Origin: Streptomyces sp. R41
Lineage (GTDB): Bacteria; Actinomycetota; Actinomycetes; Streptomycetales; Streptomycetaceae
Reading direction: 5' to 3'
Length of the DNA stretch: 64,000 nucleotides
Assembly (NCBI RefSeq): GCF_041053055.1
Contig: NZ_CP163443.1
Coordinates: 4,385,001-4,449,000, forward strand
The first letter of the stretch is position 1, and every line of letters starts with the position of its first letter. Below, in pieces: positions 51,490 through 60,980 of this stretch. The notes under the pieces are model-generated. The model searched no databases, had not been told where the DNA came from, and saw nothing but the letters and a program-made list of their open reading frames with translations. The position numbers and the translations under genes are program-made.

Positions 51490-52614
51490 CTATCCGTCCA
51501 GCTCGGCGATCTTCGCCGTCGACGGCTCGCGGCGCTGTTGGGCGGCGCGGGCCGTGAAGTCCGCGCTGCGCAGCACCCGCTGGACATTGCCCCGGGTGAG
51601 CAGCGCGAGATCGGTCTCGGACCAGCCGCGGGAGAACAGCTCGGCGACCAGGTTCGGGTAGCAGGACGCGTCGGCCAGGTCCTGCGGGTGGGCGGCTCCG
51701 GAGTCGTACGTCCCCGAGAGGCCGACGCACTCCGCCCCCGCGAGGGTGCGGACGTGGTCGAGGTGGTCGGCGACGTCCCGTACGGAGGGGCCGGTCTGCT
51801 CGGCCGTGAGCGGGACGAGGCACAGGCCCTTGGCGGCACCCAGTTCGACGAGGACGTCGTCGGGGAGATTGGCCGGATGGGGGCGCAGCGCCCAGGCGGC
51901 GGAGCGGATGAACAGGACCGGGGCCTTGGAGACCGCGAAGGCACGGCTGATCGTGGCGTTCGAGGTGCCGGAGAGGTCGGCGAGCACGCCCAGGCGGTTC
52001 ATCTCGCGCAGCACCTCTTCGCCGAACCGGGTCAGGCCCGCCTCGCTCGCCCAGGAGACGCCCGCGAGGGTGAGGATGCGCACGCCGAGCGCGTGCAGGG
52101 CGCGCAGGATGCCGAGCGAGTCACCGAGCGCGTCGGCACCGGCGGGGCCGAGCAGGACGGCGACACGGCCGCAGTGCTGGGCATCGGTGATCTCGGCGGC
52201 GCTGTACGCCATGCGCAGGCCCTCGGGGTGGTCGTGGACCACCGTCTTCACCAGGTCCAGCTGCTCCAGGGTGGCGCCGACGGCCCGCTCCCCGGCGAGC
52301 CCGTCGGGCAGGTGCAGCGACCAGAACAGCGCGCCCACATGCCCTTCCCGCAGCCGCGGCACATCCGTGTCCACGGCGCTCTCGCCCATCTCCAGGTCGT
52401 ACCAGGGCAGGTGGCGCAGCGCCCAGGGCAGACCGTTGTAGCCGTCGACGACCGGGTGACCGGCGAGGAAGGCATGGGCCCGCTCCAGCGGGTCCGTGTC
52501 CGTCCCCGGACGGGTCTCCGTGATGTCCAGGGACTCCGCCTCGGGCCAGGCAACGGGCTGGTCGAGCTCTCCCACCTCGGCGGTGGCGCGCAGTTCGTCC
52601 TGCAGGTCTGCCAT
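51490..52614 (-). CDS. M19 membrane dipeptidase paralogue lacking all metal ligands
   Basis: 374 aa from the ATG at 52614 (MADLQDELRATAEVGELDQP), CGGAG 8 bases upstream. It aligns along its length with the true dipeptidase encoded upstream (VVDGYNGLPWALR, DSLGILRALHALGVRILTL, HPANLPDDVL, CYPNLVAELFSRGWSETDL). Every zinc ligand is changed: HxD to YNG, Glu to Ala in LLGPAGAD, DLSH to DLSG, SHS to IRS, and the late Asp in GGDYDG to SGTYDS. The fold is kept and the frame is intact, so it is a pseudoenzyme rather than a decayed gene. It could bind a ligand or partner the active paralogue. Confidence 0.9.
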   Translation of the reverse strand: MADLQDELRATAEVGELDQPVAWPEAESLDITETRPGTDTDPLERAHAFLAGHPVVDGYNGLPWALRHLPWYDLEMGESAVDTDVPRLREGHVGALFWSLHLPDGLAGERAVGATLEQLDLVKTVVHDHPEGLRMAYSAAEITDAQHCGRVAVLLGPAGADALGDSLGILRALHALGVRILTLAGVSWASEAGLTRFGEEVLREMNRLGVLADLSGTSNATISRAFAVSKAPVLFIRSAAWALRPHPANLPDDVLVELGAAKGLCLVPLTAEQTGPSVRDVADHLDHVRTLAGAECVGLSGTYDSGAAHPQDLADASCYPNLVAELFSRGWSETDLALLTRGNVQRVLRSADFTARAAQQRREPSTAKIAELDG

Positions 52615-52739
52615 GACGGGCTCCGTGGGGTGGACGGTGATCGCAATACCGCCACCGTGGCACGGAGCCCGCGGGGCTTCCTGGTGGGCGGGGCGTTTGG
52701 GGGTACGTCCCACCCACCGGGCATACCGCCCTGGGGCAC

Positions 52740-53927
52740 TCAGCCGTCCAGCTGCTCCAGCGTCGCGTTCGACGGGCCCCGCTTCGCCCGGAGGTCGCGG
52801 GCCACGTCCTCGGCGGCGCCCAGCACCCGTACGGCGTTCTGCCAGGTCAGCTTGGCCACATCGGTGGATGACCAGCCGCGGTCCAGCAGCTCGGCGATCA
52901 GGTTCGGGTAGCCGGAGACGTCGTCCAGGCCGTCCGGGGTGAACGCCGTGCCGTCGTAGTCGCCACCGATGCCGACATGGTCGATGCCGGCCACCTCACG
53001 CATGTGGTCGAGGTGGTCGGCGACCGTCGCCACCGTGGCGACAGGGCGCGGGTTCGACTCCTCGAAGGCGCGGTGGACCTTCATGGCCTCGGGGGTGGTG
53101 TCGAGGTGGTGGAAGCCGTTCGCGCGCATGTTCTCGTCGGCCGCGGCCGTCCAGTCGACCGCCGCCTGGAGAACGAACTTCGGTACGAACGTCACCATCG
53201 CCACTCCCCCGTTGGCGGGCAGCCGCTCCAGGACGTCGTCCGGGATGTTGCGCGGGTGGTCGCACACCGCGCGCGAGGAGGAGTGGGAGAAGATCACCGG
53301 CGCGACGGAGGTGTCCAGCGCGTCGCGCATCGTCGTCGCGGCCACGTGCGAGAGGTCCACGAGCATGCCCTCGCGGTTCATCTCCCGTACGACCTCACGG
53401 CCGAAGGCCGACAGACCGCCCACGGCGGGGACGTCGGTGGCCGAGTCCGCCCACGCGATGTTGTCGTTGTGCGTGAGGGTCATGTAGCGGACGCCCAGCG
53501 CGTACAGCCCCCGCAGTACGCCGAGGGAGTTGTCTATCGAGTGGCCGCCCTCCGCGCCCATCAGCGAGGCGATACGGCCCTCCGCGCGTGCCGCCTCCAT
53601 GTCGGCGGCCGTCAGCGCGGCGCGCAGGTCCGACGGGTGACGGTCGATCAACTGCCGTACGCAGTCGATCTGTTCGAGCGTCGCCGTGACCGCGCCGGGC
53701 AGGTCCGAGCGGACGTACACCGACCAGTACTGGGCGCCCACGCCGCCCGCGCGCAGCCGGGCGAGGTCCGTGTGCAGGTGCGCGCTCTGGTCGGCGGCGA
53801 TGTCGCGGGCGCCGAGGTCGTAGCGGACCTGCTCGCGCAGCGCCCAGGGGAGGTCGTTGTGGCCGTCGACGACGGGGAAGTCGGCCAGGAGTGCGCGGGC
53901 CTTGTCGAGGGACGACATGCGCGTCAC
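52740..53927 (-). CDS. membrane dipeptidase, peptidase family M19
   Basis: 395 aa. Binuclear zinc enzyme; ligands as in renal dipeptidase: His23 and Asp25 ([12 protein letters not shown]), Glu126 (LMGAEGGH), His194 (VDLSHVAAT), His215 ([10 protein letters not shown]), and the catalytic Asp in [11 protein letters not shown]. It hydrolyses dipeptides, often L-D. The Streptomyces coelicolor protein at this position has, as I recall, been crystallised and shown to act on L-Arg-D-Asp-type dipeptides. The GTG start overlaps the purE stop by four bases, so it is co-translated with purKE. Confidence 0.95.
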   Translation of the reverse strand: MTRMSSLDKARALLADFPVVDGHNDLPWALREQVRYDLGARDIAADQSAHLHTDLARLRAGGVGAQYWSVYVRSDLPGAVTATLEQIDCVRQLIDRHPSDLRAALTAADMEAARAEGRIASLMGAEGGHSIDNSLGVLRGLYALGVRYMTLTHNDNIAWADSATDVPAVGGLSAFGREVVREMNREGMLVDLSHVAATTMRDALDTSVAPVIFSHSSSRAVCDHPRNIPDDVLERLPANGGVAMVTFVPKFVLQAAVDWTAAADENMRANGFHHLDTTPEAMKVHRAFEESNPRPVATVATVADHLDHMREVAGIDHVGIGGDYDGTAFTPDGLDDVSGYPNLIAELLDRGWSSTDVAKLTWQNAVRVLGAAEDVARDLRAKRGPSNATLEQLDG

Positions 53928-54448
53928 TTCCCGAAGCCGAAGCCGTTGCCCGCGCCCTCGACCTTGGAGCGCAGCCGCTTGCCCTTCTCGGTGGCCTGGT
54001 CGTTCAGTTCCTGCTGGAACTCCCGCATCCGGCCGAGGAGTTCCTCGTCGTGCGCGGCGAGCATGCGGGCCGCCAGCAGGCCCGCGTTGCGCGCGCCGGC
54101 GACCGAGACGGTCGCGACCGGGACACCGGCCGGCATCTGCACGATCGACAGCAGGCTGTCCATGCCGTCGAGGTACTTCAGCGGGACCGGCACGCCGATG
54201 ACGGGCAGCGGGGTGACCGAGGCGAGCATGCCGGGCAGGTGGGCGGCGCCGCCCGCGCCGGCGATGATCGCCTTGAGCCCGCGCTCGGCGGCCTGCTCGC
54301 CGTACGCGATCATCTCGCGCGGCATGCGGTGCGCGGAGACGACGTCGACCTCGTACTCGATCTCGAACTCGTCGAGGGCCTGCGCGGCGGCTTCCATGAC
54401 GGGCCAGTCGGAGTCGGACCCCATGACGATGCCTACAACTGGGCTCAT
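53924..54448 (-). CDS. purE: N5-carboxyaminoimidazole ribonucleotide mutase
   Basis: 174 aa, class I Pur[37 protein letters not shown] with the active His, [25 protein letters not shown], and [30 protein letters not shown]. It moves the carboxylate from N5 to C4 of the ribonucleotide in purine synthesis. It overlaps purK by ATGA and the dipeptidase by GTGA. The C-terminus is a 12-residue Gly/Lys tail. Confidence 0.98.
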   Translation of the reverse strand: MSPVVGIVMGSDSDWPVMEAAAQALDEFEIEYEVDVVSAHRMPREMIAYGEQAAERGLKAIIAGAGGAAHLPGMLASVTPLPVIGVPVPLKYLDGMDSLLSIVQMPAGVPVATVSVAGARNAGLLAARMLAAHDEELLGRMREFQQELNDQATEKGKRLRSKVEGAGNGFGFGK

Positions 54449-55611
54449 TCGGTGATCGTGCCTCTCAGGTAACCGGCTGCGTGGCGGGCACGCTCAAGGA
54501 CGTCTTGAAGGTCGTCGCCGTAGGTGTTGACGTGACCGACCTTGCGGCCGGGCTTCACGTCCTTGCCGTACATGTGGATCTTCAGCTGGGGGTCACGGGC
54601 CATGCAGTGCAGGTACGCGGAGTACATGTCCGGGTAGTCGCCGCCGAGGACGTTCGCCATGACCGTCCACTTGGCGCGCGGGCGCGGGTCGCCGAGGGGG
54701 AGGTCGAGGACCGCACGGACGTGGTTGGCGAACTGGGAGGTGATCGCGCCGTCCTGGGTCCAGTGGCCCGAGTTGTGCGGGCGCATGGCCAGTTCGTTGA
54801 CGAGGATGCGGCCGTCCGCCGTCTCGAAGAGCTCGACGGCCAGGTGGCCGACCACGCCGAGTTCCTTGGCGATGCGCAGGGCGAGTTCCTCGGCCTGGAG
54901 GGCCAGCCCCTCGGCTATGCCGGGCGCCGGGGCGATCACCGTGTCGCAGACGCCGTCGACCTGCTGGGACTCGACGACGGGGTACGCGACCGCCTGGCCG
55001 TGCGGGGAGCGGACGACGTTCGCCGCGAGTTCCCGTACGAAGTCGACCTTCTCCTCGGCGAGGACGGGGACGCCGGCGCGGAAGGGCTCGGCCAGAGCCG
55101 GGTCCTCCGCGGAGCGGATGAACCACACGCCCTTGCCGTCGTAGCCGCCGCGGACGGTCTTCAGGATGACCGGGAAGCCGTCGCCCTCGTCGCCTGCGGC
55201 GAGGCCTTCCGCCGCGAACGCGGCGGCGTCGTCGACGTCGCTCACGATGCGGTGCCGTGGGCACGGCACGCCGATGGCGTCGAGCTTCGCGCGCATCACG
55301 CCCTTGTCCTGGGCGTGCACGAGCGCGTCGGGCCCAGGGCGGACGGGGATACCGTCCGCCTCCAGGGCGCGCAGGTGCTCGGTGGGTACGTGTTCGTGAT
55401 CGAAGGTGATCACGTCGCAGCCCCGCGCGAAGTCACGCAGCGTGTCGAGGTCGCGATAGTCGCCGATGACGACATCGCTGACGACCTGCGCCGCGGAATC
55501 CTGAGGGGTGTCACTGAGGAGCTTGAACTTGATGCCGAGCGGGATGCCCGCCTCGTGTGTCATACGAGCGAGCTGCCCCCCGCCGACCATGCCGACTACC
55601 GGGAACGTCAC
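54445..55611 (-). CDS. purK: N5-carboxyaminoimidazole ribonucleotide synthase
   Basis: 388 aa from the GTG at 55611 ([20 protein letters not shown]); the open frame runs 249 codons further but the family starts here. ATP-grasp enzyme that carboxylates AIR with bicarbonate and ATP. Visible: [49 protein letters not shown] (ATP-grasp Lys), [30 protein letters not shown]. The last gives the Mg-binding Glu and Asn. First gene of the purK-purE-dipeptidase operon, divergent from gtrA. Confidence 0.97.
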   Translation of the reverse strand: MTFPVVGMVGGGQLARMTHEAGIPLGIKFKLLSDTPQDSAAQVVSDVVIGDYRDLDTLRDFARGCDVITFDHEHVPTEHLRALEADGIPVRPGPDALVHAQDKGVMRAKLDAIGVPCPRHRIVSDVDDAAAFAAEGLAAGDEGDGFPVILKTVRGGYDGKGVWFIRSAEDPALAEPFRAGVPVLAEEKVDFVRELAANVVRSPHGQAVAYPVVESQQVDGVCDTVIAPAPGIAEGLALQAEELALRIAKELGVVGHLAVELFETADGRILVNELAMRPHNSGHWTQDGAITSQFANHVRAVLDLPLGDPRPRAKWTVMANVLGGDYPDMYSAYLHCMARDPQLKIHMYGKDVKPGRKVGHVNTYGDDLQDVLERARHAAGYLRGTITE

Positions 55612-55797
55612 GCTCCAAGAGTATCGGCCGCGCCAAGGTGGCCGATTTCCGCGCCTGTGCACCGCAATTTCCGAGCCGGTGACCGCCTGTTTTCTTACCT
55701 GTGAGCCCGTCCACAGGCGTCGGAGAGGGCCGCTGGTTAGCATGGCTGGGTTGACGTATTCGACCGACGTATCCCACCGACGGGGGCTGGCGACACC

Positions 55798-56334
55798 ATG
55801 GGCAGTGCTTCCTCGGGGTCTCGTGCGAGGCCTCGCAGCGCGGTTCGCCGCCGGTTCGACCAGCTCTTCCGGGAGGTCGCCAAGTTCGGGGCGGTCGGCG
55901 GGGCGGGGCTGCTCGTCAACCTGCTCGTGTTCAACCTGGTACGCCATGTCACCGGGCTGCAGGTCGTGCGGGCCAGTGTCATCGCCACGGTCGTCGCGAT
56001 CGTCTTCAACTACATCGGGTTCCGCTACTTCACCTACCGGGACCGCGACAAGGGTGGCCGCACCAAGGAGCTGACGCTCTTCCTGCTGTTCAGCGTGGTG
56101 GGGCTGGTCATCGAGAACGGCGTGCTGTACGCGGCGACGTACGGGTTCGGCTGGGACACCCCGCTGCAGAGCAACGTCTTCAAGTTCCTCGGCATCGGGA
56201 TCGCGACGCTGTTCCGGTTCTGGTCGTACCGCACGTGGGTGTTCCGGGCGCTGCCGGCACGGGAGGCTGTGGCCAGTGCGGAATCGTTCCTTGACGCGCG
56301 GACGGAGCCTCGGCCCCGGGCCAAGGTGAACTGA
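55798..56334 (+). CDS. GtrA family membrane protein
   Basis: 178 aa. Four membrane helices (KFGAVGGAGLLVNLLVFNLV, IATVVAIVFNYIGFRYFTY, LFLLFSVVGLVIENGVLYAA, FLGIGIATLFRFWSYRTWVF) with the GtrA signature FNYIGFRYFTYRD and the end FRFWSYRTWVFR. GtrA proteins flip or support transfer of polyprenyl-linked sugars in the cytoplasmic membrane. This fits the envelope theme, and the homologue lies beside purK in mycobacteria too. Confidence 0.93.
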   Translation: MGSASSGSRARPRSAVRRRFDQLFREVAKFGAVGGAGLLVNLLVFNLVRHVTGLQVVRASVIATVVAIVFNYIGFRYFTYRDRDKGGRTKELTLFLLFSVVGLVIENGVLYAATYGFGWDTPLQSNVFKFLGIGIATLFRFWSYRTWVFRALPAREAVASAESFLDARTEPRPRAKVN

Positions 56335-56542
56335 GCGGTTCGCCCGCTCCACACCCACCGGGGCGGCGGCTGCGGCTCGCCCTGAGCGCCCGAGGTTCGG
56401 CTCTGCCGGGCGGGCCTGGGCTGGGCCAGGCTTGAGCGTCGTGCGGTGGGCTCTGGAGGGCAGGCCGGGGCTGAGCCTGGGTTCGTCGGGTTGCCTGCCG
56501 AGGTCGGGGCTGGGGCTCGTCGCCGGACCGGGTCGGGTGGAG

Positions 56543-57820
56543 TCACCTGACCGTGGGCTCGTCTTCCTCCGGTGCCGGGGGCCTCTTCAGTGGGGTGCGG
56601 GAGAGGAACAGGCCGAAGACCGGCGGCTGGGCCTGGAGCATCTCCAGGCGGCCCCCGTCGGCCTCCGCGAGGTCGCGGGCGACGGCGAGACCGATCCCCG
56701 TGGAGTTGCGGCCGCTGATCGTGCGCTCGAAGATGCGGGCGCCCAGGTCGGTGGGGACGCCGGGGCCCTCGTCCGTGACCTCGACAACGGCCTGGTTGCC
56801 GGTCACGCGGGTGCGCAGGGCGACGGTGCCGCCGCCGTGCATGAGGGAGTTCTCGATCAGCGCCGCCAGGACCTGCGCGACCGCGCCCGGCGTGCCGACC
56901 GCCCGCAGGTGCCGCTTGCCCGAGCTGACGATGGCGCGGCCCGCGCTGCGGTAGGCCGGGCGCCACTCCTCCAACTGCTGCTTGATGACCTCGTCGAGGT
57001 CGAAGGAGACCGCGGAGCCGGTCCGCGGATCGCGGGCATTGGTGAGCAGGCGTTCGACGACGTCCGTGAGGCGCTCGACCTGCGTCAACGCGATCGTCGC
57101 CTCCTCCTTCACCGTGTCCGGGTCGTCGGTGAGCGTGATCTCCTCCAGACGCATGGAGAGCGCCGTGAGGGGCGTACGGAGCTGGTGGGAGGCGTCGGCG
57201 GCGAGCCGGCGCTCGGCGGTGAGCATCCGCGCGATGCGCTCCGCGCTGCCGTCCAGGACGTCGGCGACGCGGTCCAGCTCGGGGACGCCGTATCGCTTGT
57301 GGCGGGGGCGCGGGTCGCCCGAACCGAGGCGTTCTGCGGTTTCCGCGAGGTCGGTGAGCGGGGAGGCCAGGCGGTTGGCCTGGCGTACGGCGAGGAGCAC
57401 GGCGGCGACGATCGCGAGCAGCGCGACGGCGCCGATGATCAGGAGCGTACGGCCGACTTCGCGGGTCACCGACGAGCGCGGCTCCTCGACCGTGACCGTC
57501 TCGCCCTCCTCGCCCTTGGCGGTGGAGTGGATGACGTCGCCGGCGGGCTCGGTGCCGATCTCGATGGGCGGTCGGCCGGGGATCCTGATCACGGCGTAGC
57601 GCTCGTCCGTGACCTGGTTCTTGAAGACCTCCGCGGTGATGTTCTCGTCGCCGAGGATGCGGCTGTCCACGATGCTGGCAAGGCGCAGGGCCTCGGAGTC
57701 CACGCGCTCCTGGGCGCTGTTGCTGATCGTGCGGGTCTCGACGATGACGAGCGATACGCCGAAGACGGCGATCACCACGAGCACGACGGCGAGCGTGGAC
57801 TGGATGAGACGGCGACGCAC
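56543..57820 (-). CDS. sensor histidine kinase
   Basis: 425 aa. Membrane helices at about 8-27 and 124-146 enclose a 95-residue extracellular sensor. A HAMP domain follows (RQANRLASPLTDLAETAERL), then the phospho-acceptor His212 in ADASHQLRTPLTAL, the N box IENSLMHGGG, G1 DEGPGVP, and G2 TGIGLAVARDLAEADGG. It would phosphorylate the response regulator encoded upstream. Unusually, 241 bases with a dispersed repeat separate the two genes. Signal unknown. Confidence 0.95.
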   Translation of the reverse strand: MRRRLIQSTLAVVLVVIAVFGVSLVIVETRTISNSAQERVDSEALRLASIVDSRILGDENITAEVFKNQVTDERYAVIRIPGRPPIEIGTEPAGDVIHSTAKGEEGETVTVEEPRSSVTREVGRTLLIIGAVALLAIVAAVLLAVRQANRLASPLTDLAETAERLGSGDPRPRHKRYGVPELDRVADVLDGSAERIARMLTAERRLAADASHQLRTPLTALSMRLEEITLTDDPDTVKEEATIALTQVERLTDVVERLLTNARDPRTGSAVSFDLDEVIKQQLEEWRPAYRSAGRAIVSSGKRHLRAVGTPGAVAQVLAALIENSLMHGGGTVALRTRVTGNQAVVEVTDEGPGVPTDLGARIFERTISGRNSTGIGLAVARDLAEADGGRLEMLQAQPPVFGLFLSRTPLKRPPAPEEDEPTVR

Positions 57821-57886
57821 GGGGCCCTCCGGGCGGGATTGCTTACGCGGACCAGTGTGCCTTGACGTTGCGCTGAGGGGGTTCTT

Positions 57887-58030
57887 CGCCCCCTCCGCCC
57901 CTACCCTCCCCCACTCTCGGCTTCGCTCGAGCGGGGGGGACCCCCATCATCCCTGGGGACTGCCGCCCACAGACCCCCGCTTCGGCCTCGACGGCCTCGT
58001 CCTCGAACGCCGGACGGGCTGAAGACTGCC
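57887..58030. repeat. dispersed intergenic repeat, copy 2
   Basis: CGCCCCCTCCGCCCCTACCC...CAGACCCCCGCTTCGGCCTCGACGGCCTCGTCCTCGAACGCCGGACGGGCTGAAG, the same ordered blocks as at 27169-27272. It holds a CCCCC...CTCGAGCGGGGGGG dyad. It sits between the response regulator and histidine kinase genes. Confidence 0.75.
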
Positions 58031-58061
58031 CGCCGGGACTGAGAGATCAGCCCCGGCCGGC

Positions 58062-58739
58062 TCAGCTCTTCTCGAAGCGGAAGCCCACACCCCGTACCGT
58101 CGCGATGTATCGAGGATTCGCCGCGTCGTCGCCCAGCTTCTTGCGGAGCCAGGAGATGTGCATGTCGAGGGTCTTGGTGGACGACCACCACGTGGTGTCC
58201 CAGACCTCGCGCATGAGCTGGTCACGGGTGACGACGCGTCCGGCGTCACGGACGAGGACCCTCAGCAGGTCGAACTCCTTGGCCGTGAGCTGGAGTTCCT
58301 CGTCGCCCATCCACGCGCGGTGCGACTCGACGTCGATGCGCACCCCGTGCGTGGCGGGCGGCTGCTGCGGCTCGGCGGCGCCGCGCCGCAGCAGCGCCCG
58401 TACCCGGGCGAGGAGTTCGGCGAGCCGGAACGGCTTGGTGACGTAGTCGTCGGCGCCCGCGTCGAGACCGACGACGGTGTCCACCTCGTCGGCGCGCGCG
58501 GTCAGGATGAGGATCGGGACGGTGTGGCCCTCGGCGCGCAGCCGGCGGGCCACTTCCAGGCCGTCCATGCCGGGCAGGCCCAGGTCCAGAACGACCAGGT
58601 CGACGCCGCCCTGCATTCCGGCGTCGAGCGCGGTGGGTCCGTCCTCGCGCACCTCGACCTCGTAACCTTCCCGGCGCAGTGCGCGGGCCAGCGGCTCCGA
58701 GATGGACGCGTCGTCCTCGGCGAGCAGTACACGGGTCAT
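58062..58739 (-). CDS. OmpR/PhoB-type response regulator
   Basis: 225 aa from the ATG at 58739. Receiver domain: acidic pair Glu8-Asp9-Asp10 (LLAEDDA), phospho-acceptor Asp52 (LVVLDLGLPGMDG), Thr80, and Lys102 (YVTKPF). C-terminal winged helix: LQLTAKEFDLLRVLVRDAGR, QLMREVWDTTWWSSTKTLDM, RYIATVRGVGFRFE. It partners the histidine kinase downstream. No recognisable direct-repeat operators were assigned. Confidence 0.96.
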   Translation of the reverse strand: MTRVLLAEDDASISEPLARALRREGYEVEVREDGPTALDAGMQGGVDLVVLDLGLPGMDGLEVARRLRAEGHTVPILILTARADEVDTVVGLDAGADDYVTKPFRLAELLARVRALLRRGAAEPQQPPATHGVRIDVESHRAWMGDEELQLTAKEFDLLRVLVRDAGRVVTRDQLMREVWDTTWWSSTKTLDMHISWLRKKLGDDAANPRYIATVRGVGFRFEKS

Positions 58740-59230
58740 GGGGTGATGGTAGTCCGCCACGGACGACAGCTGTGGGGTGATCGGCCTCCGTGATTCACAC
58801 CCGCCACCAGTGTGATTCTTACCTGCGGCTGTGGGATGCGATCCTGGTGAGCACCTTCGAATGGGTGTCCGCGGTTCCATGATCGCCTGTGATCCATGTC
58901 TCAAGTCCTTCCATATGCGGCATTGGCATGTCGTATGGTGACCAGACGCCTGTAGCACCACACGGGGACCTTTGGCGAGAGTTTGATGCTGAAGGTCTCT
59001 TTTGTGTGCGGGCTGGTGTTCGCCAGCCTTGAAAGGAATGACCTGTGGCCGGGCCCGAGCGCGCTGACGCGTGAAGGGCGTGGATCCCGGTGGTCGCCGT
59101 CCGCCGCTTCGCGATCCGGAGCGGACCTCCCCGTGGGCGTGGGGGTGGACGTCGAATCCGCCGGTGCCGGCCGCCCCCACCGGGCGCGCAACCCCCTCTT
59201 TCAGCGCGTCCCGAGCAGCAAGGAACGACC
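58740..59230. other. gene-free divergent region before the peptide transporter
   Basis: 490 bases between the response regulator and transporter starts. Lower GC around 58840-59050 suggests promoters for both genes, but I could not place boxes. CCATGATCGCCTGTGATCCATG at about 58877-58898 has weak dyad symmetry. AAGGAA at about 59220 serves the transporter. Confidence 0.4.
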
Positions 59231-60736
59231 ATGGCGTCCAGCCTGACGAAGGACTCGGTTCCCCCGGCCCCAACGGGTACCTCCGGTTCCGAGAAGACCT
59301 TCTTCGGCCACCCCCGCGGACTGGCCACTCTCTTCATGACCGAGATGTGGGAGCGATTCTCCTACTACGGCATGAAGGCACTGCTCCCGCTGTACCTGGT
59401 GGCACCGGGCGGCCTGCACCTGAGCGCGGCCTCCGCGACCGCGATCTACTCGGTGTACCTCTCGCTCGTCTACCTGCTCGCCCTGCCGGGCGGCTGGTTC
59501 GCCGACCGTGTTCTCGGCCCCCGCAAGACGGTCGCCGTCGCGGGTCTGATCATCATGCTGGGCCACCTCACGCTGGCTCTGCCCTCGTCCGGCACCTTCT
59601 ACGGCGGCCTCGGTCTCGTCGCGATCGGTTCCGGTCTGCTGAAGGCCAACATCTCCACGATGGTCGGCCACCTCTACGACGGCCCGGACGACCCGCGCCG
59701 TGACGGTGGCTTCACGCTCTTCTACATCGGCATCAACCTGGGTGCCTTCGCCGCGCCGCTGATCATCGGCACCGTCGGTGAGAACGTGAACTGGCACCTG
59801 GGCTTCGCGCTCGCCGCGCTCGGCATGGCCCTCGGCCTCGCCCAGTACCTGCTCGGCGGCCGTCACCTCAGCGCCCGCTCGCACGAGGTCCCCACGCCGC
59901 TGTCCGCCGAGGAGAAGGCCGCGACGCTGCGCAAGTCCGCGATGTGGGCCGCCGTCGCCGTCGTCTTCTACGCGATCGTCGGCTTCTCCGGTCACTACAC
60001 GCTGAACTGGCTGCTGGTCCCGATCACGCTCGCCGGTCTGATCATCCCGATCATGGTCATCGGCCGCATCAAGCGGGACAAGGACCTGGACCGCGCCGAC
60101 CAGTCGAAGATGTCCGCGTACATCTGGTTCTTCGTCGCCGCGGCCGTCTTCTGGATGATCTACGACCAGGGCGGCTCGACGATGTCGATCTTCGCCGACT
60201 CGTCCGCCGAGAACACCATCTTCGGCTGGGAGTTCCCGGTCTCCTGGTACCAGTCCGTCAACCCGGTCATGATCATGGCGCTCGCCCCGGTCTTCGCCTG
60301 GGCGTGGCTGGCGCTCAACAAGCGCGGCAAGGAGCCGAGCACGGCCACGAAGTTCGCGTCGGGTCTGATCCTGATCGGCGCGTCCTTCTTCCTCTTCCTC
60401 GCTCCGCTGACGATCGCCCAGGACGGCCACAAGGCCGCCGCGATGTGGCTGGTCGCCATCTACTTCGTGCAGACCGTCGGTGAGCTGACGCTCTCTCCGG
60501 TCGGCCTCTCCGTCACCACGAAGATGGCCCCCGCGAAGTACGCCTCCCAGATGATGGGTGTCTGGTTCCTGGCCGTCACCGCCGGTGACGCCACGACCGG
60601 TCTGCTCTCCATCGCCGAGGTCGACCTCAACAAGACGGGCATCGTCGCTCTGGAGGCCACGCTCGCCGTGGTCGCCGGTGTCGCGGTGTGGATGTACCGC
60701 AAGAAGGTCAAGCAGCTCATGGGCGACGTCCACTGA
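59231..60736 (+). CDS. proton-dependent oligopeptide transporter (POT/PTR2 family)
   Basis: 501 aa from ATG 59231 (MASSLTKDSVPPAPTGTSGS) with AAGGAA upstream. About 12-14 membrane helices. The POT signature ExxERFxYYG occurs as TEMWERFSYYGMKALLPLYL on helix 1, giving proton coupling and peptide binding; GGWFADRVLGPRKTVAVAG follows, and FYIGINLGAFAAPLIIGTVG is the PTR2 second signature. A conserved ELTLSPVGLSVTTKMAP region is near the C-terminus. It imports di- and tripeptides. The two dipeptidase genes 6 kb away may be functionally related but are not linked in transcription. Confidence 0.96.
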   Translation: MASSLTKDSVPPAPTGTSGSEKTFFGHPRGLATLFMTEMWERFSYYGMKALLPLYLVAPGGLHLSAASATAIYSVYLSLVYLLALPGGWFADRVLGPRKTVAVAGLIIMLGHLTLALPSSGTFYGGLGLVAIGSGLLKANISTMVGHLYDGPDDPRRDGGFTLFYIGINLGAFAAPLIIGTVGENVNWHLGFALAALGMALGLAQYLLGGRHLSARSHEVPTPLSAEEKAATLRKSAMWAAVAVVFYAIVGFSGHYTLNWLLVPITLAGLIIPIMVIGRIKRDKDLDRADQSKMSAYIWFFVAAAVFWMIYDQGGSTMSIFADSSAENTIFGWEFPVSWYQSVNPVMIMALAPVFAWAWLALNKRGKEPSTATKFASGLILIGASFFLFLAPLTIAQDGHKAAAMWLVAIYFVQTVGELTLSPVGLSVTTKMAPAKYASQMMGVWFLAVTAGDATTGLLSIAEVDLNKTGIVALEATLAVVAGVAVWMYRKKVKQLMGDVH

Positions 60737-60759
60737 CGTACGCGTAGCGCTTGTCCATA

Positions 60760-60795
60760 CGAAGGGCCCCGCACCACTCGGTGCGGGGCCCTTCG
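60760..60795 (+). terminator. terminator after the peptide transporter
   Basis: CGAAGGGCCCCGCACC-ACTC-GGTGCGGGGCCCTTCG, a perfect 16-bp stem with 4-base loop, 24 bases past the stop. Confidence 0.93.
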
Positions 60796-60815
60796 GCGGC
60801 TGGGGTGGGGTTTGT

Positions 60816-60963
60816 TTCGCCCCCTCCGCCCCTGCCCGTTCCCGTCCCCCGGGGGCTGCGCCCCCAGACCCCCCCTAAAAGATCGCGCAGTTCCCCGCGC
60901 CCCTGAGAAGGGGCGCGGGGAACTGCGCGACAAGCGCCCACGGGCAGGGGCGGAGGGGGCGAA
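60816..60963. repeat. nested inverted repeat (148 bp) built from a dispersed repeat, copy 3
   Basis: An outer 24-bp inverted repeat, TTCGCCCCCTCCGCCCCTGC CCGT (60816-60839) with its complement at 60940-60963, encloses an inner perfect 21-bp hairpin CGCGCAGTTCCCCGCGCCCCT-GAGA-complement (60884-60929). GGGGGCTGCGCCCCC at 60850-60865 is a third stem. The outer arm matches the start of the repeats at 27169 and 57887. It lies between the convergent transporter and surface-protein genes. Confidence 0.93.
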
Positions 60964-60980
60964 GAAACCCCCGAGCGAGT

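Noticed and set aside
55612..56358. N-terminal extension of purK by 249 codons
   Set aside because: The extension lies opposite gtrA, and PurK normally starts at the GGGQLARM region.
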